Below are positions 49,714 to 60,500 of a DNA stretch of 64,000 nt, in pieces. The stretch lies in the NCBI RefSeq assembly GCF_002843355.2, contig NZ_PJAI02000011.1:1-64000 (forward strand). Direction: 5' to 3'. The DNA comes from Colwellia echini. GTDB lineage: Bacteria > Pseudomonadota > Gammaproteobacteria > Enterobacterales > Alteromonadaceae. The notes beneath the pieces were generated by a model that saw nothing but the letters and a program-made list of their open reading frames with translations, was not told where the DNA came from and did not search any database. Within the stretch, counting starts at the first letter, position 1. Every line of letters starts with the position of its first letter. Both the position numbers and the translations under genes were made by a program.

Positions 49714-49940
49714 GAGGATCTCCTTAATTAATATTAAATCACTGATGGCTCACTGAATATCTGAACTCAAGTAGCACACACAAATTAAAACACCCGTTTG
49801 AATATAATATAAATTGCAATAATGTAAAGGCCTATTAGCATATTTTCTCTATATGCTATGCTTGTCACTTACCTAGAGTATAAATTAACCTGATGTGATA
49901 GATGAGAAAACTCGCTAAACATCTGGTTCACTAAAAGTAG

Positions 49941-50978
49941 ATGAGCATTGATTACGTGACTTCAGCTTCCTTTTATAGCAGAGACAAAAATCAAGTAAGA
50001 TTGATTAGCACATCTATAACTATAGTTATTGCTAAAGTACTGTTACTTTTATTATTTATAAGTAACAGTCAAGCCGAACAGTTAAGCTTTAGTAAAAAGA
50101 AAATAGAACAAGGTTATAGCTTTCATTACCAGTGGCTTGATTTTAATTCAGAAATACAATCAATGAATTTTACTTTAAGTAACGAAGGCTTGTTTGAACG
50201 CTTTCGTGACTTTAAAAGTTATCAAAAAAATTATGCACAAAAATCTATTTTTAGAGCGATTAAAAAAAAGCTCCGACGTAAGCCTATTCCTGGTGTGCAA
50301 ATACTGTATAAAAAGGATAATGATCATTTTTATATTGAAGCAAGAGGTATTGATAAAAATAAAGTCGCTAAGGCTTATCAAACCATAGCTGAAATAGAAC
50401 AAGAAGTTACCGAACAATACTTGAGTGAGTCGTACTATCAAGCATTTACCGATCATTTACAAAATAGCGGTATGAAAGTAAATCATGGCAATATTGCTAA
50501 TAATTCGGTAGCCGATTTAAAACCATTGAAACCACTCATTTTGGATCGCGTATCAATTAGAAATATTAGAAAAGTCACTAATTATGTTTTGGGATTTGTA
50601 CAGAGTATTCCGTATAGCAAATTAGAATCTCGACTCACCTCTTCTGGTGCTGGGTTTAATACACCATTGCAATTATTGTGGGAGAACCAAGGAGATTGTG
50701 ATAGCAAAATGACTTTAACCGCCGCTTTACTTAGAGCTTTAATGCCACGAATTAAAATGGCGTTAATATTTGTTGATGATCATGCTTTTATTGGCATTAA
50801 TATTCCCGCCAAAGCAGGTGAACTCACCATTAACCATGATGGTATTAATTATGTATTAGGTGAACCAACTGGACCTGCTACATTGCCCTTAGGGGTGCTA
50901 GCTCCAACATCGGAGTTAGCTATAAACCAAGGGCATTATACGGTACAAACGTACCATGAAATTATTGTTGAGCAGTAA
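49941..50978 (+). CDS. Secreted transglutaminase-like cysteine protein
   Basis: A 345-residue protein of unknown function. A hydrophobic segment at about 21-43 ending NSQA suggests a signal peptide with a long n-region; a later start is possible. The C-terminal domain has transglutaminase-like features: QGDCDSKMTLTAALLRAL with Cys253, and DDHAFIGI with His281. The third catalytic position is less clear (NYVLGEPTGP). It may be a protease or peptidoglycan or protein cross-link enzyme in the periplasm; this is inference. It converges with the DyP gene with 1 bp between stops. Confidence 0.65.
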   Translation: MSIDYVTSASFYSRDKNQVRLISTSITIVIAKVLLLLLFISNSQAEQLSFSKKKIEQGYSFHYQWLDFNSEIQSMNFTLSNEGLFERFRDFKSYQKNYAQKSIFRAIKKKLRRKPIPGVQILYKKDNDHFYIEARGIDKNKVAKAYQTIAEIEQEVTEQYLSESYYQAFTDHLQNSGMKVNHGNIANNSVADLKPLKPLILDRVSIRNIRKVTNYVLGFVQSIPYSKLESRLTSSGAGFNTPLQLLWENQGDCDSKMTLTAALLRALMPRIKMALIFVDDHAFIGINIPAKAGELTINHDGINYVLGEPTGPATLPLGVLAPTSELAINQGHYTVQTYHEIIVEQ

Positions 50979-50979
50979 G

Positions 50980-51918
50980 TTACTCTGGATTATCGATATC
51001 GGCTACTTTAGATAAAAAGTTTAAGCTTGGTGCAAAGAAAGCACTGCCCGTTTCTGCTTGCGTATATTTAAGTAAATGATCTGAATTACCATGTGCATCG
51101 CCATGTACCATACTTTTTAAAATAGTTTCAAATGGCTTTGGTGAAGCGCAATAAGAAACAAAAAACAAACCTTTACGTTTCATATCGCCGTACGGCATAC
51201 TTTGTCTGACGATTTCAAGGCTATTACCTTGTTCATCTTTTAAACTAGTACGTTTAGTATGAGCTGTTAACGCTTTTTCATCACTAGGAAATTCAATATT
51301 ATCTAATTTCGTACGACCATAAACATCTTCCTGTTCATGCTCAGCAAGTGAATTCCATAAGGTTAAATTATGTTGGTACCGTTGCGTATGTAAATAACTA
51401 CCTGCAGCAAAAAAACTATCATCTTGCTCTTTAACTAATGCGACTTCACGACGATGACGACCTTGTGGATTTTCAGTACCATCAACAAAGCCTGTTAAAT
51501 CTCGGCCATCTAAAAACCTAAATGCCTGTACTTGCTCAATTAACTCTACGCTATCGCCTAATAACTGACACACTTTAGAGCTAACAATATGATTCACATC
51601 AGCACGATCACTACGAATTTCAATATAAATATCGTAATTATTAGTTGGGGCAACACGATCATCGCGATTCATCGCTGGAAAAGGCGATAATAATGCAGGG
51701 CGAGCAATAGGATAAAATTCATCCCAGTAGGCTTCACCAATAGCAACAACACCAATTAAATTAGCTTCAGAAAATTGCTCTGAATAATTTTCAAACAACT
51801 GAGGTAAGCGAGAAATAGCCGCACGAATAAAAGCATTCTTATCATCTAACACGTTGAATAATAAATAATTACCATGTAAATTCGGTTCTGCACAGATACC
51901 AAATTGTTCTCTAGCCAT
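50980..51918 (-). CDS. Dye-decolourising (DyP-type) heme peroxidase
   Basis: A 312-residue peroxidase of the YfeX-like branch. The GXXDG motif is in LTGFVDGTENPQGRHR (about 144-159), with the catalytic Asp and Arg. The proximal heme ligand is probably the His of LTAHTKRTSL. No signal peptide, so cytoplasmic. It oxidises organic substrates with hydrogen peroxide; the natural substrate is not known. Upstream is a 333-bp gap with a MITE-like element at its far end. Confidence 0.92.
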   Translation of the reverse strand: MAREQFGICAEPNLHGNYLLFNVLDDKNAFIRAAISRLPQLFENYSEQFSEANLIGVVAIGEAYWDEFYPIARPALLSPFPAMNRDDRVAPTNNYDIYIEIRSDRADVNHIVSSKVCQLLGDSVELIEQVQAFRFLDGRDLTGFVDGTENPQGRHRREVALVKEQDDSFFAAGSYLHTQRYQHNLTLWNSLAEHEQEDVYGRTKLDNIEFPSDEKALTAHTKRTSLKDEQGNSLEIVRQSMPYGDMKRKGLFFVSYCASPKPFETILKSMVHGDAHGNSDHLLKYTQAETGSAFFAPSLNFLSKVADIDNPE

Positions 51919-52095
51919 TTTACGTTCCTGTTAACATATTTATTGTTACAATTTATATTGTTTGTATTGTACACAATAAACGCGGTCTTACCATGATGTG
52001 AGCGTTAAAAACCATGCTCTAACGCATAACTTCTAAGTAACCTGAGTTACATTACTAATGTTATATTATTAAATTGCACTACTAAATTACATTTA

Positions 52096-52257
52096 TTATG
52101 GGTTTGTTGATCTTTTCAAAATTATTTATACAGCAACTTGTTTGAATTTCATTGTGTCAAATGAAAAGCATAGATGCGATAACGTTTCCACATTTCAAAC
52201 AAGTACTACTTTTGCTTCATTTAAACTTCATTACTGAAAGTTCAACAAGCCCTAATT
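52096..52257. mobile_element. About 160-bp imperfect inverted-repeat element
   Basis: The left end (ATGGGTTTGTTGATCTTTTC) and the inverse of the right end (ATTAGGGCTTGTTGAACTTT) match well, and both arms later contain ACTTGTTTGAA. The right end reads into the TAG stop of the gene at 52252, so the element abuts or supplies that stop codon. A third, single arm lies at 56317-56380. No coding capacity, so it would be non-autonomous. The remaining 51919-52095 shows only AT-rich DNA with a possible DyP promoter. Confidence 0.55.
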
Positions 52258-53172
52258 AACTTGCCATATTCCTTTTTCATTTAAACACATTAGCTGATGT
52301 AATGTTTCTTCGCTGCTTTGGAAATAGTTATTTAAAGTAAGTTCTATACACTGTTTTTTATCATGAATAGATGTTTTACCTTTAACGATAGTGCCACTGT
52401 TGCCGCTATCTGAATTTTGCCAAACTGACTCTGTTTCATCATCATTACTGAGTAAATCAGCAATTTTTGCCTGCATTAAAACTACATCGTTAGCAGTTAA
52501 GTTTTTAGCCGATTTAGAGTTTGGCTTAACAATACCTTTTACACCCGAAACTACATCCATAGGAAGCTTAATAACACCTTTAAAAAAACCTGAGACTATG
52601 CCACTACTGGCTTCTGAGCCAATAGTTTTTGCGTCATTCACTGTGTTTTGTACACGGGTAAGGTATTCTGGAATATAGATTCTCGAGAGTTTTATTTCTT
52701 TCAAATACTCAATTGACTGCGGGCGCCACAGGGCAATTTCTGCTGTGGTGTTATTAGTCGTTTTAACCACCGCATCAACTCGTTGCAAAACTGATGGTAA
52801 GCTCGATTGCATAACATCGATCTGTTGTTCTATTTTAGTCAGTTGTGCTAATAATTGTGGTATTTGTTTTGAGTAAACTTTACTTTCCGTTATAACTTCT
52901 TGTACTACAGGCATTGTGGCTTGTACTTGGGTTAAAATATCAGGGGTTTGCTTAGCTATTAATTCTCTCACTTTACCTACTTCAACTCTGACAAGTGCAA
53001 CTTCATCAACAATTTTATCTATTTGCGGGCTAACAGAATCTACAAAGTCTGTAGTTTTATTCATTGCTTCGATAAAAGGTGGCACTTGTAAGGTGAATTT
53101 AAATAATGAAAAAGCTAAAAAAGCGATAGCTAAGGCTAATAATGTTTGTGAAAAAGATAATTTTTTGTCCAT
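52252..53172 (-). CDS. Membrane-anchored coiled-coil protein of unknown function
   Basis: A 306-residue protein I cannot assign. One TM segment at about 10-28, then a long amphipathic region (about 40-150) that looks like coiled coil (TKIEQQIDVMQSSLPSVLQR). A glycine-rich stretch (SGIVSGFFKGVIKLPMDVVS) follows. The last 45 residues (KGKTSIHDKKQCIELTLNNY to KGIWQVN) have the Cys spacing of small surface-antigen C-terminal domains. The gene follows the hybrid kinase gene by 31 bp on the same strand, so the two may share a transcript. Its stop codon touches a MITE-like element. Confidence 0.75.
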   Translation of the reverse strand: MDKKLSFSQTLLALAIAFLAFSLFKFTLQVPPFIEAMNKTTDFVDSVSPQIDKIVDEVALVRVEVGKVRELIAKQTPDILTQVQATMPVVQEVITESKVYSKQIPQLLAQLTKIEQQIDVMQSSLPSVLQRVDAVVKTTNNTTAEIALWRPQSIEYLKEIKLSRIYIPEYLTRVQNTVNDAKTIGSEASSGIVSGFFKGVIKLPMDVVSGVKGIVKPNSKSAKNLTANDVVLMQAKIADLLSNDDETESVWQNSDSGNSGTIVKGKTSIHDKKQCIELTLNNYFQSSEETLHQLMCLNEKGIWQVN

Positions 53173-53203
53173 GTTTATTTATCCAAGGTTTGTCTACGCG
53201 GTA

Positions 53204-56074
53204 TTACTGTTGCTCAACTAAGCTAATCTCATCTATTAAACAATGAGTAAGCTCGTTAATTAATAGATAATTTGGAGAAGTTACTGATAATTCTTTTTTA
53301 ATTAATTGCTCTAGCTCTTTTGCTGCCTGATTAAGCTCAGAAAAACCAAACATTTGTGCTGCCCCCGCTAATTGATGAGCATAATGAGCCAATGATTTTA
53401 TATCACCTTCGATGCTGCAGCGAGAAATTTGTTGTTTATCATGACTAATATTACTTTTAAATTCAGTAATTAAATCACTTAAATCGACACTTGCTAGACT
53501 TTGCTCTGCTTTGTGTTCTTGATTGCCATTAACACTGAAACACTTAGCAATTGCAGCAATAAATTTCTTTCGCTCAATCGGCTTTTTTAAGTGCCCTGTA
53601 AATCCTAAATCTAAATACTTACTCACTTCATGGGACATAGCATTCGCTGTTAAGGCATAAATAGGCTTATCACAACCTAATTCACGTAACGCTTTAAATG
53701 CCTCTACACCATCCATTTCTGGCATTTGAATATCTAACAGTACAAGGTTTGGTTGCTGTTCAACACAAAGTTGCACGGCTTCTTTACCATTTTTAGCAAC
53801 AATAACCTCTAATCCTAAGTTAACTAACAAACGGGCAATTAAACGTCGGTTATCATCATGATCTTCTGCTAACAGTACTTTACCCGTGAATAATTTATCG
53901 TTAGTTAATTGTTTTATTGGCCCTGCCTTTGCTAGAGCTTGATCAGTAATACAGCGCTTACAAGGCAAAGTTAAAGTGAAGATACTACCTTCACCTAATT
54001 TACTAGTGACAACAATATTACCCAACATTAACTTAGCTAACTGCTTTGATAAGGATAGCCCAAGCCCTGAGCCTCCAAAGCGACGACTAATACTATTATC
54101 TGCCTGAGTAAATATTTCAAATACTTGAGCTAATTGTGACTGGCTCAAACCAATACCAGTATCGGTGACGGTGAAAATTAATTGTTCATTTTGCCAAGCA
54201 ATCGCTAAAGTAACTTCGCCTTTCTCAGTAAATTTTATCGCATTACTACACAGGTTGAGTAATATTTGCTTTAAACGCAAAAAGTCCATTTTAATGATAA
54301 AAGGTAGGTTTAATTGGTGTTCGACTGTAAAGCTGAGTTGCTTTTGCTGTGCTTGCGCTTTGAAGGTAGATGATAAGTCTTGAATCAATTCGCCTAGATC
54401 TAATGCTTGTATTTCTAATTCAAATTTATTCGCTTCAATACGACTTAAATCTAAAATATCATTAATAAGTTCCAGTAAATGCAAGCTATTACCATGTATT
54501 ACTTGCACATCTTCTTTTACTTTATTTTTATCTATATCATCATGAATCAAGGCTTCTGCATGACCAACAATAGCAGTAAGTGGGGTACGAATTTCATGGC
54601 TCATATTCGCCAAAAATTGGTTTTTAACTTGATCGGCTTTTTCTAATTCTTTAGCTAAATTTTCAAGCTCTTGGGTGCGTTGTTTTACTCTTAGCTCTAA
54701 TTCTTGTGTTAAACGTTTTTCAAGATGCCTGCGATAGATATAAAATACAATACCGAGAATAAGCACTAAGGTTAAAATGATAACATTTCGTTGTTGTTCA
54801 ACTTTAACGGTTTGTAATTTTTCTAATTCTCTACGTTGCTCTAAATCAACTATTTTTTGGTTGAGCTGCTCTGATTCAAATTCAGCTAATTTGTCATTTA
54901 ACGTACTATTAGTAGTAAGTAAATGATGCTTTTCATATTGTTGTTGCTCAGTTAAAGCTCTAACGAATTGGTGATTTCCTGCGCTGATCAAGGCAGAAAT
55001 AGCTAAATTTTCTGTTAACAATGTTTGGTAATCTATCTTTTTCCCTATTGCCATTGAGTCTTGAATATATTGCTCAGCTTGCGCTAAGTCACCTGAATAA
55101 AAAGCGGCTTTGGCTAAACTTTGTAAGCTACCGGCATGCGCTTTTTGGTGGCCTACTTCCTTACTCATAATTAAGGCTTGATTACCATAAAGTGCCGCTT
55201 GCTCAACATCAAACTGATCGTTAGATAATTCAGACATATTATGTAATTGTGAAGCGATATCATGCTTATAACCGTGCTCTTTAAAGTAGGCGAGCGCCGC
55301 TAAAATGTTTTCTTCTGCCAACTCAAATTGACCTGAATGCTTATAAGCAATACCTAAATCAGCTCTTGCCGTGGCTACACCATGGGCATTGTTGTTGAGT
55401 TGGCGTTTGTTGATCACCACTTTAAGGATATCGATAGCACTATCAAAGCGACGTAAACTAATATGCAAAGCGGCAATATTATAGCGCACATCTATTTGGT
55501 CGATTTCACTACCATATTGAGCATATAGCGGCTCTGCCTGTTCATAATTAACCAACGCTAAACTAGACTGCCCTAACGAGGTATAAACCAGCGCGATATT
55601 ATTTAACAAGTTGGCGCGTTCAACAGCAAAATTATTAATGTTTTTGGATTGATTAGTAACGTAGTAGGCCAGTGCTGTTTGATATGCTTTTAACGATTTT
55701 TTTAGCTCACCTTGGTAATAGAATAAAACCCCGATCATGTGGCTACATTTAGCGGCAAGAAAAGTGTTGTTATTTTTTTCAGCTAAATCTCGTGCTTGAA
55801 AAGCAAGATCGAGAGATTGCATATATTGATAGTTTGAAAACAGTACTTTACTTTTTTGCAGTAATATTTTTGCTTTATCACTGCCTTGAAATAGATTCGA
55901 TTGAAGAAGTTTGGTTAAATCGGTAAGTACTTGTGCTTTATCTTCTTGTTGCTGAATTTTGTTAAGTTGTTGCTGTAAATCACTTTCTTCAGCCCACGCA
56001 TTATTGCTCGCTCCTAGCCCACCAAGAGTTAATAAAAATAATAGCGATATTATTAAAGTAAAACGTTCCATCAT
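53204..56074 (-). CDS. TPR-containing hybrid sensor histidine kinase
   Basis: A 956-residue protein carrying all steps of a phosphorelay. Signal peptide 1-28, TPR-like helical repeats about 70-390, a TM segment about 431-449 and a coiled coil. HisKA has H493 in NMSHEIRTPL; the ATPase domain shows NLCSNAIKFT, DTGIGLS and GSGLGLSL. A receiver follows with D781 in LLDIQMPEMDG, then an HPt domain with H900 in HQLAGAAQMFG. The TPR region should be periplasmic. Its output response regulator is not visible nearby. Confidence 0.94.
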   Translation of the reverse strand: MMERFTLIISLLFLLTLGGLGASNNAWAEESDLQQQLNKIQQQEDKAQVLTDLTKLLQSNLFQGSDKAKILLQKSKVLFSNYQYMQSLDLAFQARDLAEKNNNTFLAAKCSHMIGVLFYYQGELKKSLKAYQTALAYYVTNQSKNINNFAVERANLLNNIALVYTSLGQSSLALVNYEQAEPLYAQYGSEIDQIDVRYNIAALHISLRRFDSAIDILKVVINKRQLNNNAHGVATARADLGIAYKHSGQFELAEENILAALAYFKEHGYKHDIASQLHNMSELSNDQFDVEQAALYGNQALIMSKEVGHQKAHAGSLQSLAKAAFYSGDLAQAEQYIQDSMAIGKKIDYQTLLTENLAISALISAGNHQFVRALTEQQQYEKHHLLTTNSTLNDKLAEFESEQLNQKIVDLEQRRELEKLQTVKVEQQRNVIILTLVLILGIVFYIYRRHLEKRLTQELELRVKQRTQELENLAKELEKADQVKNQFLANMSHEIRTPLTAIVGHAEALIHDDIDKNKVKEDVQVIHGNSLHLLELINDILDLSRIEANKFELEIQALDLGELIQDLSSTFKAQAQQKQLSFTVEHQLNLPFIIKMDFLRLKQILLNLCSNAIKFTEKGEVTLAIAWQNEQLIFTVTDTGIGLSQSQLAQVFEIFTQADNSISRRFGGSGLGLSLSKQLAKLMLGNIVVTSKLGEGSIFTLTLPCKRCITDQALAKAGPIKQLTNDKLFTGKVLLAEDHDDNRRLIARLLVNLGLEVIVAKNGKEAVQLCVEQQPNLVLLDIQMPEMDGVEAFKALRELGCDKPIYALTANAMSHEVSKYLDLGFTGHLKKPIERKKFIAAIAKCFSVNGNQEHKAEQSLASVDLSDLITEFKSNISHDKQQISRCSIEGDIKSLAHYAHQLAGAAQMFGFSELNQAAKELEQLIKKELSVTSPNYLLINELTHCLIDEISLVEQQ

Positions 56075-56316
56075 GTCGTTATTTATGGCTCTATTTTAGC
56101 GTTTGCTTCACTGCTTTTATGGCCATTTATAAGACCTCTAGGGGAGCTGCGATAATTCACAGTAATAACAGCTATTATTTATACCACTAATTTCCTTTAA
56201 AAAATATAAAATATGTATATAAACACAAGCACTTAATCGCTTATTTATTTACCATTTGCATTCGACAATAAACATTTACATCCGCGAAGTCATTCCCTAC
56301 AATTCGACTTACATTG

Positions 56317-56380
56317 ATTAGGGCCTGTTGATCTTTCAGGGTTAAAATTTATTCAATTTAAAGGCAGCATTTGTTTGAAA
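56317..56380. repeat. Single arm related to the 52096-52257 element
   Basis: ATTAGGGCCTGTTGATCTTT at 56317-56336 matches the ends of the 52096-52257 element, and TTTGTTTGAAAT near 56370-56381 matches its inner part. No second arm was seen. It lies in the 369-bp gap between the hybrid kinase and Bax-like genes, about 65 bp before the chosen start of the latter. The rest of that gap, 56075-56316, shows no feature. Confidence 0.5.
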
Positions 56381-56443
56381 TTTATACTGCAAAAAATCAA
56401 TTCTACTCCCTCTTTTATTTCACTGCATTTTAAGGGTAGCCCG

Positions 56444-57358
56444 ATGATTAAAGCCACCACAATTTTATTACTGCTCATAACAAGTATAAGCAGTATTCCC
56501 ACCTTCGCAGATAACACCAATAAACAGTCGGTTGACATTAAAATTACCTCTTTAGATCAGCTAATCGCTTTATTCAAAAAACACCATTACACCATTACAG
56601 ATTGGCAAGAAGGAGTAAGAGAAGTGCCTCGTATTACTTTTGATGGGGTTGGTGATAAATGGCATAAAAACGCTGATCATATTCCTGTACAAGAGAAAAA
56701 GCAGGTGTTTTTCCGCTTAATGGCGCCATTAGTGCTATTGGCAAATGAGAATATTCTTGCTGAACGTAGCACTATAAAATCGGCTGAGTTGTCCTCTTCT
56801 GAGTTATTAACATTGGCGATAAAATATGGTGTGATTGACGAAACTGAACAACTAACAAGTTTAACTAGCCAACAACGCCAGCAGTTATTACAACAAGTTG
56901 ATATTATTCCGCCTTCACTTGCTATGGCGCAAGCTGCCAATGAAAGCGCATGGGCAACATCACGCTTTACAGAAGAAGGTAATTCATTTTTTGGGCAATG
57001 GGATTTTTCAGGTAAAGGGATGAAACCAAAGCACCAGCGTAAAAGTTTAGGTAATTATGGTTTAGCACGATTTGATAATCCGTTAGACGCAGTTGAGGGT
57101 TATATGTTTAACATTAATACTACTGGCGCATACCATGGCTTTCGCGTGTTAAGAGAAAATTTACGTCAACAAAACAAACCTATTACCGGTTTAGTGTTAG
57201 CAGGCACCTTGACTAAATATTCTGAACGAGGACAAGCTTATGTTGATGATATACGCTCAATGATAACCTACAATAAACTAGCTACGTTCAATGATGCTTA
57301 TTTGTCTGATACCGTGTTAATTAATTTAATTATTCCCAAAGAAAGTAATGCTATGTAG
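56444..57358 (+). CDS. Bax-like glucosaminidase-fold protein
   Basis: A protein of about 304 residues. I chose the ATG at 56444 (MIKATTILLLLITSISSI), which gives a clear signal peptide; a longer frame from TTG at 56375 runs through repeat DNA. The glucosaminidase-like domain (about 150-290) shows PPSLAMAQAANESAWATSRF with the catalytic Glu, NSFFGQWDFSG and YMFNINTTGAYHGFR. E. coli Bax is the closest named relative. It would act on peptidoglycan in the periplasm. The stop is followed at once by the palindrome CCTGAATTCAGG. Confidence 0.85.
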   Translation: MIKATTILLLLITSISSIPTFADNTNKQSVDIKITSLDQLIALFKKHHYTITDWQEGVREVPRITFDGVGDKWHKNADHIPVQEKKQVFFRLMAPLVLLANENILAERSTIKSAELSSSELLTLAIKYGVIDETEQLTSLTSQQRQQLLQQVDIIPPSLAMAQAANESAWATSRFTEEGNSFFGQWDFSGKGMKPKHQRKSLGNYGLARFDNPLDAVEGYMFNINTTGAYHGFRVLRENLRQQNKPITGLVLAGTLTKYSERGQAYVDDIRSMITYNKLATFNDAYLSDTVLINLIIPKESNAM

Positions 57359-57460
57359 CCTGAATTCAGGTTATATAGTACTGGTTACGACAATCAAAAT
57401 ACAAATAATACCAGTTGAAATAATACCAGTTGAAATAATAAATCATCTTCAAATGGTCTA

Positions 57461-57490
57461 AAAAGGCAATGTTAAATAGCATTGCCTTTT
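57461..57490. terminator. Bidirectional terminator between bax-like and RND genes
   Basis: AAAAGGCAATG and CATTGCCTTTT form a perfect 11-bp stem with an 8-nt loop. T-rich sequence follows on both strands, so it can end the plus-strand Bax-like and the minus-strand efflux transcripts. Just upstream, AATACCAGTTGAAAT is repeated twice in tandem (57407-57436). Confidence 0.88.
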
Positions 57491-57506
57491 TATTTTTACG
57501 GCGGAG

Positions 57507-60500
57507 TTACGATACTTTCGCTTGGTATTTTTTAGTTTTATTTGTTGAAAAAACACCTTTAATATCTTCTATAATAATATACAGGCTTGGAATTAAAACT
57601 AAGGTAACCACAGTTGCAAATAAAACCCCAAAAGACAATGATACTGCCATAGGAATAACAATTAGCGCCTGCATGCTAGTTTCAAAAAAGACGATTGGCA
57701 CTAAACCAACAAAGGTGGTTATCGAAGTAAGCATAATAGCGCGAAAACGTTTTGTGCCTGCATGAACTACAGCATCTTTTAACGTTTCTCCACGTTTTCT
57801 TGCGGTATTAACATAATCAACCATGACCAATGAGTCATTCACTACCACGCCTGCAGCCGCCAGAATACCAAACACTGAAAACATGTTTAAATCCATAGCC
57901 AATATTAAATGACCAAATACCGCGCCAATAACCCCAAACGGGATCACCACCATGATCATCACCGCTTGGGCGTAAGATTTTAATGGAATTGCTAACAATG
58001 AAAATATCACCATTAATGAAATCATAAAGTCGCGCAGCTTATCGTTTGTACTTTCCATTTCTTCTTGAATCTTACCCGTTACTTCACTTTTAACTAACGG
58101 ATATTTACGCAAAAGATCTGGCACAAAGTTATCACGAACTTCTTTAGTGACTTCAAATGGTTCTACTTGGTCGGCATCAACGCTGGCCCAAACATTAATA
58201 GTACGATTACCATTTTCACGACGAATACGAGTAACGCCATCAGTTAATATAATGTTAGCCAGTTCAGATAACGGCAACTCTGCGCCATTAGGGGATTTAA
58301 TCCTTACATCATCAACATGACCTACAGAGCTACGTTCAGCTAAAGGATAACGTACCATAACTTTAACTTCTTCACTGTCGCGTAAAATACGTTGTGCTTC
58401 TAAGCCATAGAAGCTATTACCTACTTGCGAAGCGATATCAGCTAAGGTTAACCCCATTGAGTAGGCCAGTGGTTTTAGTTCAAACTGCACTTCTTTAGCA
58501 CTGGTTTGACGTGAATCATTAACATCGCCTACACCTTTTAAGCTATTAAGCTTTGTTTTTAGCTCTTTCGCTGCAGCGAGTAATTGAGCGTCATCTTTAC
58601 TTTCTAAACGAAAGGCAATATCACCATCATCACGCCCCCCACCAAAGAGATTGTCAGAGATGGCTAGCGATTTCACACCAGGTAAGCTAGGGATCGCATT
58701 ACGCCACAAATCTGCTAAAGCAAAAGTATCCATTACCCGTAATTCAGGATCGACTAACTTAACCATAATTTGTCCTTCAGTGCGGCTACGAAGATCAACT
58801 TGCAGATCTGAGATCATTGACTGCCCTTGCTCAGCTTCAATATTTTGATCAATATCTTTAATTATGCTCTGAATAGTGAGTAACGTATTTAAAGTAGATT
58901 GCTCCGACGCATCAACATTCATTTCTAGCGAAATTTGCGGAAAGTCATGTGGGATTTTAGGTTGACCAACATAACGCACCAAACCACCATTAAATAATCC
59001 TGCACTGATCAGCATGATACTGATAAAAAACATTAACACCGCATAACGATACTTTAGAAATACCGACAAGCTTGGACGGTAAGAGTGTTCAATAAAACGC
59101 TGTAAAGTTTTATCAATCCAGACACGCACATTATCTAACGGGTTTTTAGGATTAATGGGCTTAATTTTCATTGTGACTAAATGAGCAGGTAAAATGAGCT
59201 TGGATTCAATTAACGAGAAAATCAAACAGAAAATAACCACAAAACCAATCGATTTACCAAAAGCTGATTCTGGCCCATCTCCCATAACAAATGGAACAAA
59301 TACTGCGATGGTGGTTAGTACACCAAACGTTGCAGGCATAGCAACACGCTTAACACCGCGAATAACATTGTCTGTGCTGTGACCATACTTTTCTATTTCT
59401 TCATGGGCACTTTCTCCCATAACAATGGCGTCATCAACCACAATACCGAGTACAAGAATGAAGGCGAATAAACTAGTAATGTTGATAGTAACGTTAACGA
59501 ACTCCATCGGCATAACCAATAATGTCCCTAAAAAACATACCGGTAAGCCCATCATCACCCAAAAAGCTAAGCGTACTCGTAAAAACATGGCTAACATTAA
59601 AAACACCAACACGGCGCCACTTTGCATGTTATCCATCATCATAGATAAACGCCCTTCAAGGTAGTAAGTCATATCTACCCAAGTTTCTAACTTTACGCCT
59701 TGGGGTAATTGTGTACTTTTTTGGGCAACGTAATTATTTACTACTGTGGCAATGTCGGTAATGCTTTGATTATCTGCTGCCCCAACAAAAATAGTGACAG
59801 AGTTTTTACCGTTAAACTTGGAGTAGTGTAAACCTTCTTCAAAACCATCAATAACGGTAGCTAATTGTCCCAACAATACTTTGCTGCCATCTTCAAGGGT
59901 TAGTACCGGTATGTTTTCAAATTCATAACCGCGGTAGGCTTGCTCTTCTACCCTGAGATTTATATAGCCATTTTCAGCTCTAATTTGCCCCGCTGACATA
60001 TTACGAGAGTGACCACGAACCGCATTGGCAATATCATTAAAGCTTAAGTTATATTCCCGTAATTTGTCTTTGCTAACTTCAATTGAAATCTCGTAATTTA
60101 AACCGCTGAATAGCTCAGAAATATTAACGAAGGGTAATTGCTGTACTTCGTCATGAATTTTACGACCAAGCTCTTTTAATTCGCCGTTGGTTAAGTCACC
60201 ATATAAACTGATATACATCACTTCTTGGCGAAATTTTTCGCGCTCAACTTTGATACGTTCCATGCCATCAGGAAAGCTAGGAATAGAGTCTATCGCTGAT
60301 TTCACTTCTTCAAGTACAACCTGTGGATCATAATCTAAATCAACTTCAAACCAACCATTTGAATAGTTGCGGTTAGAGTAAGTAATCACTCGCTTCAAAC
60401 CTTGCACTGTTTCTAGTGCCTCTTCTATTTTAATGGTTATGCCTTCTTCAACTTCCTGTGGTGCAGCACCTGGATATGGAGCAACGTAAGATATCCAGTT

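Noticed and set aside
56375-56443. Longer N-terminus for the Bax-like protein
   Set aside because: It would start with TTG inside repeat DNA and would place 23 residues before a clear signal peptide.
57359-57370. CCTGAATTCAGG palindrome as a remnant of the mraZ-leader MITE
   Set aside because: Only loosely similar to the AACCTGAGTTCGGG end, and a 12-bp palindrome alone is weak evidence.
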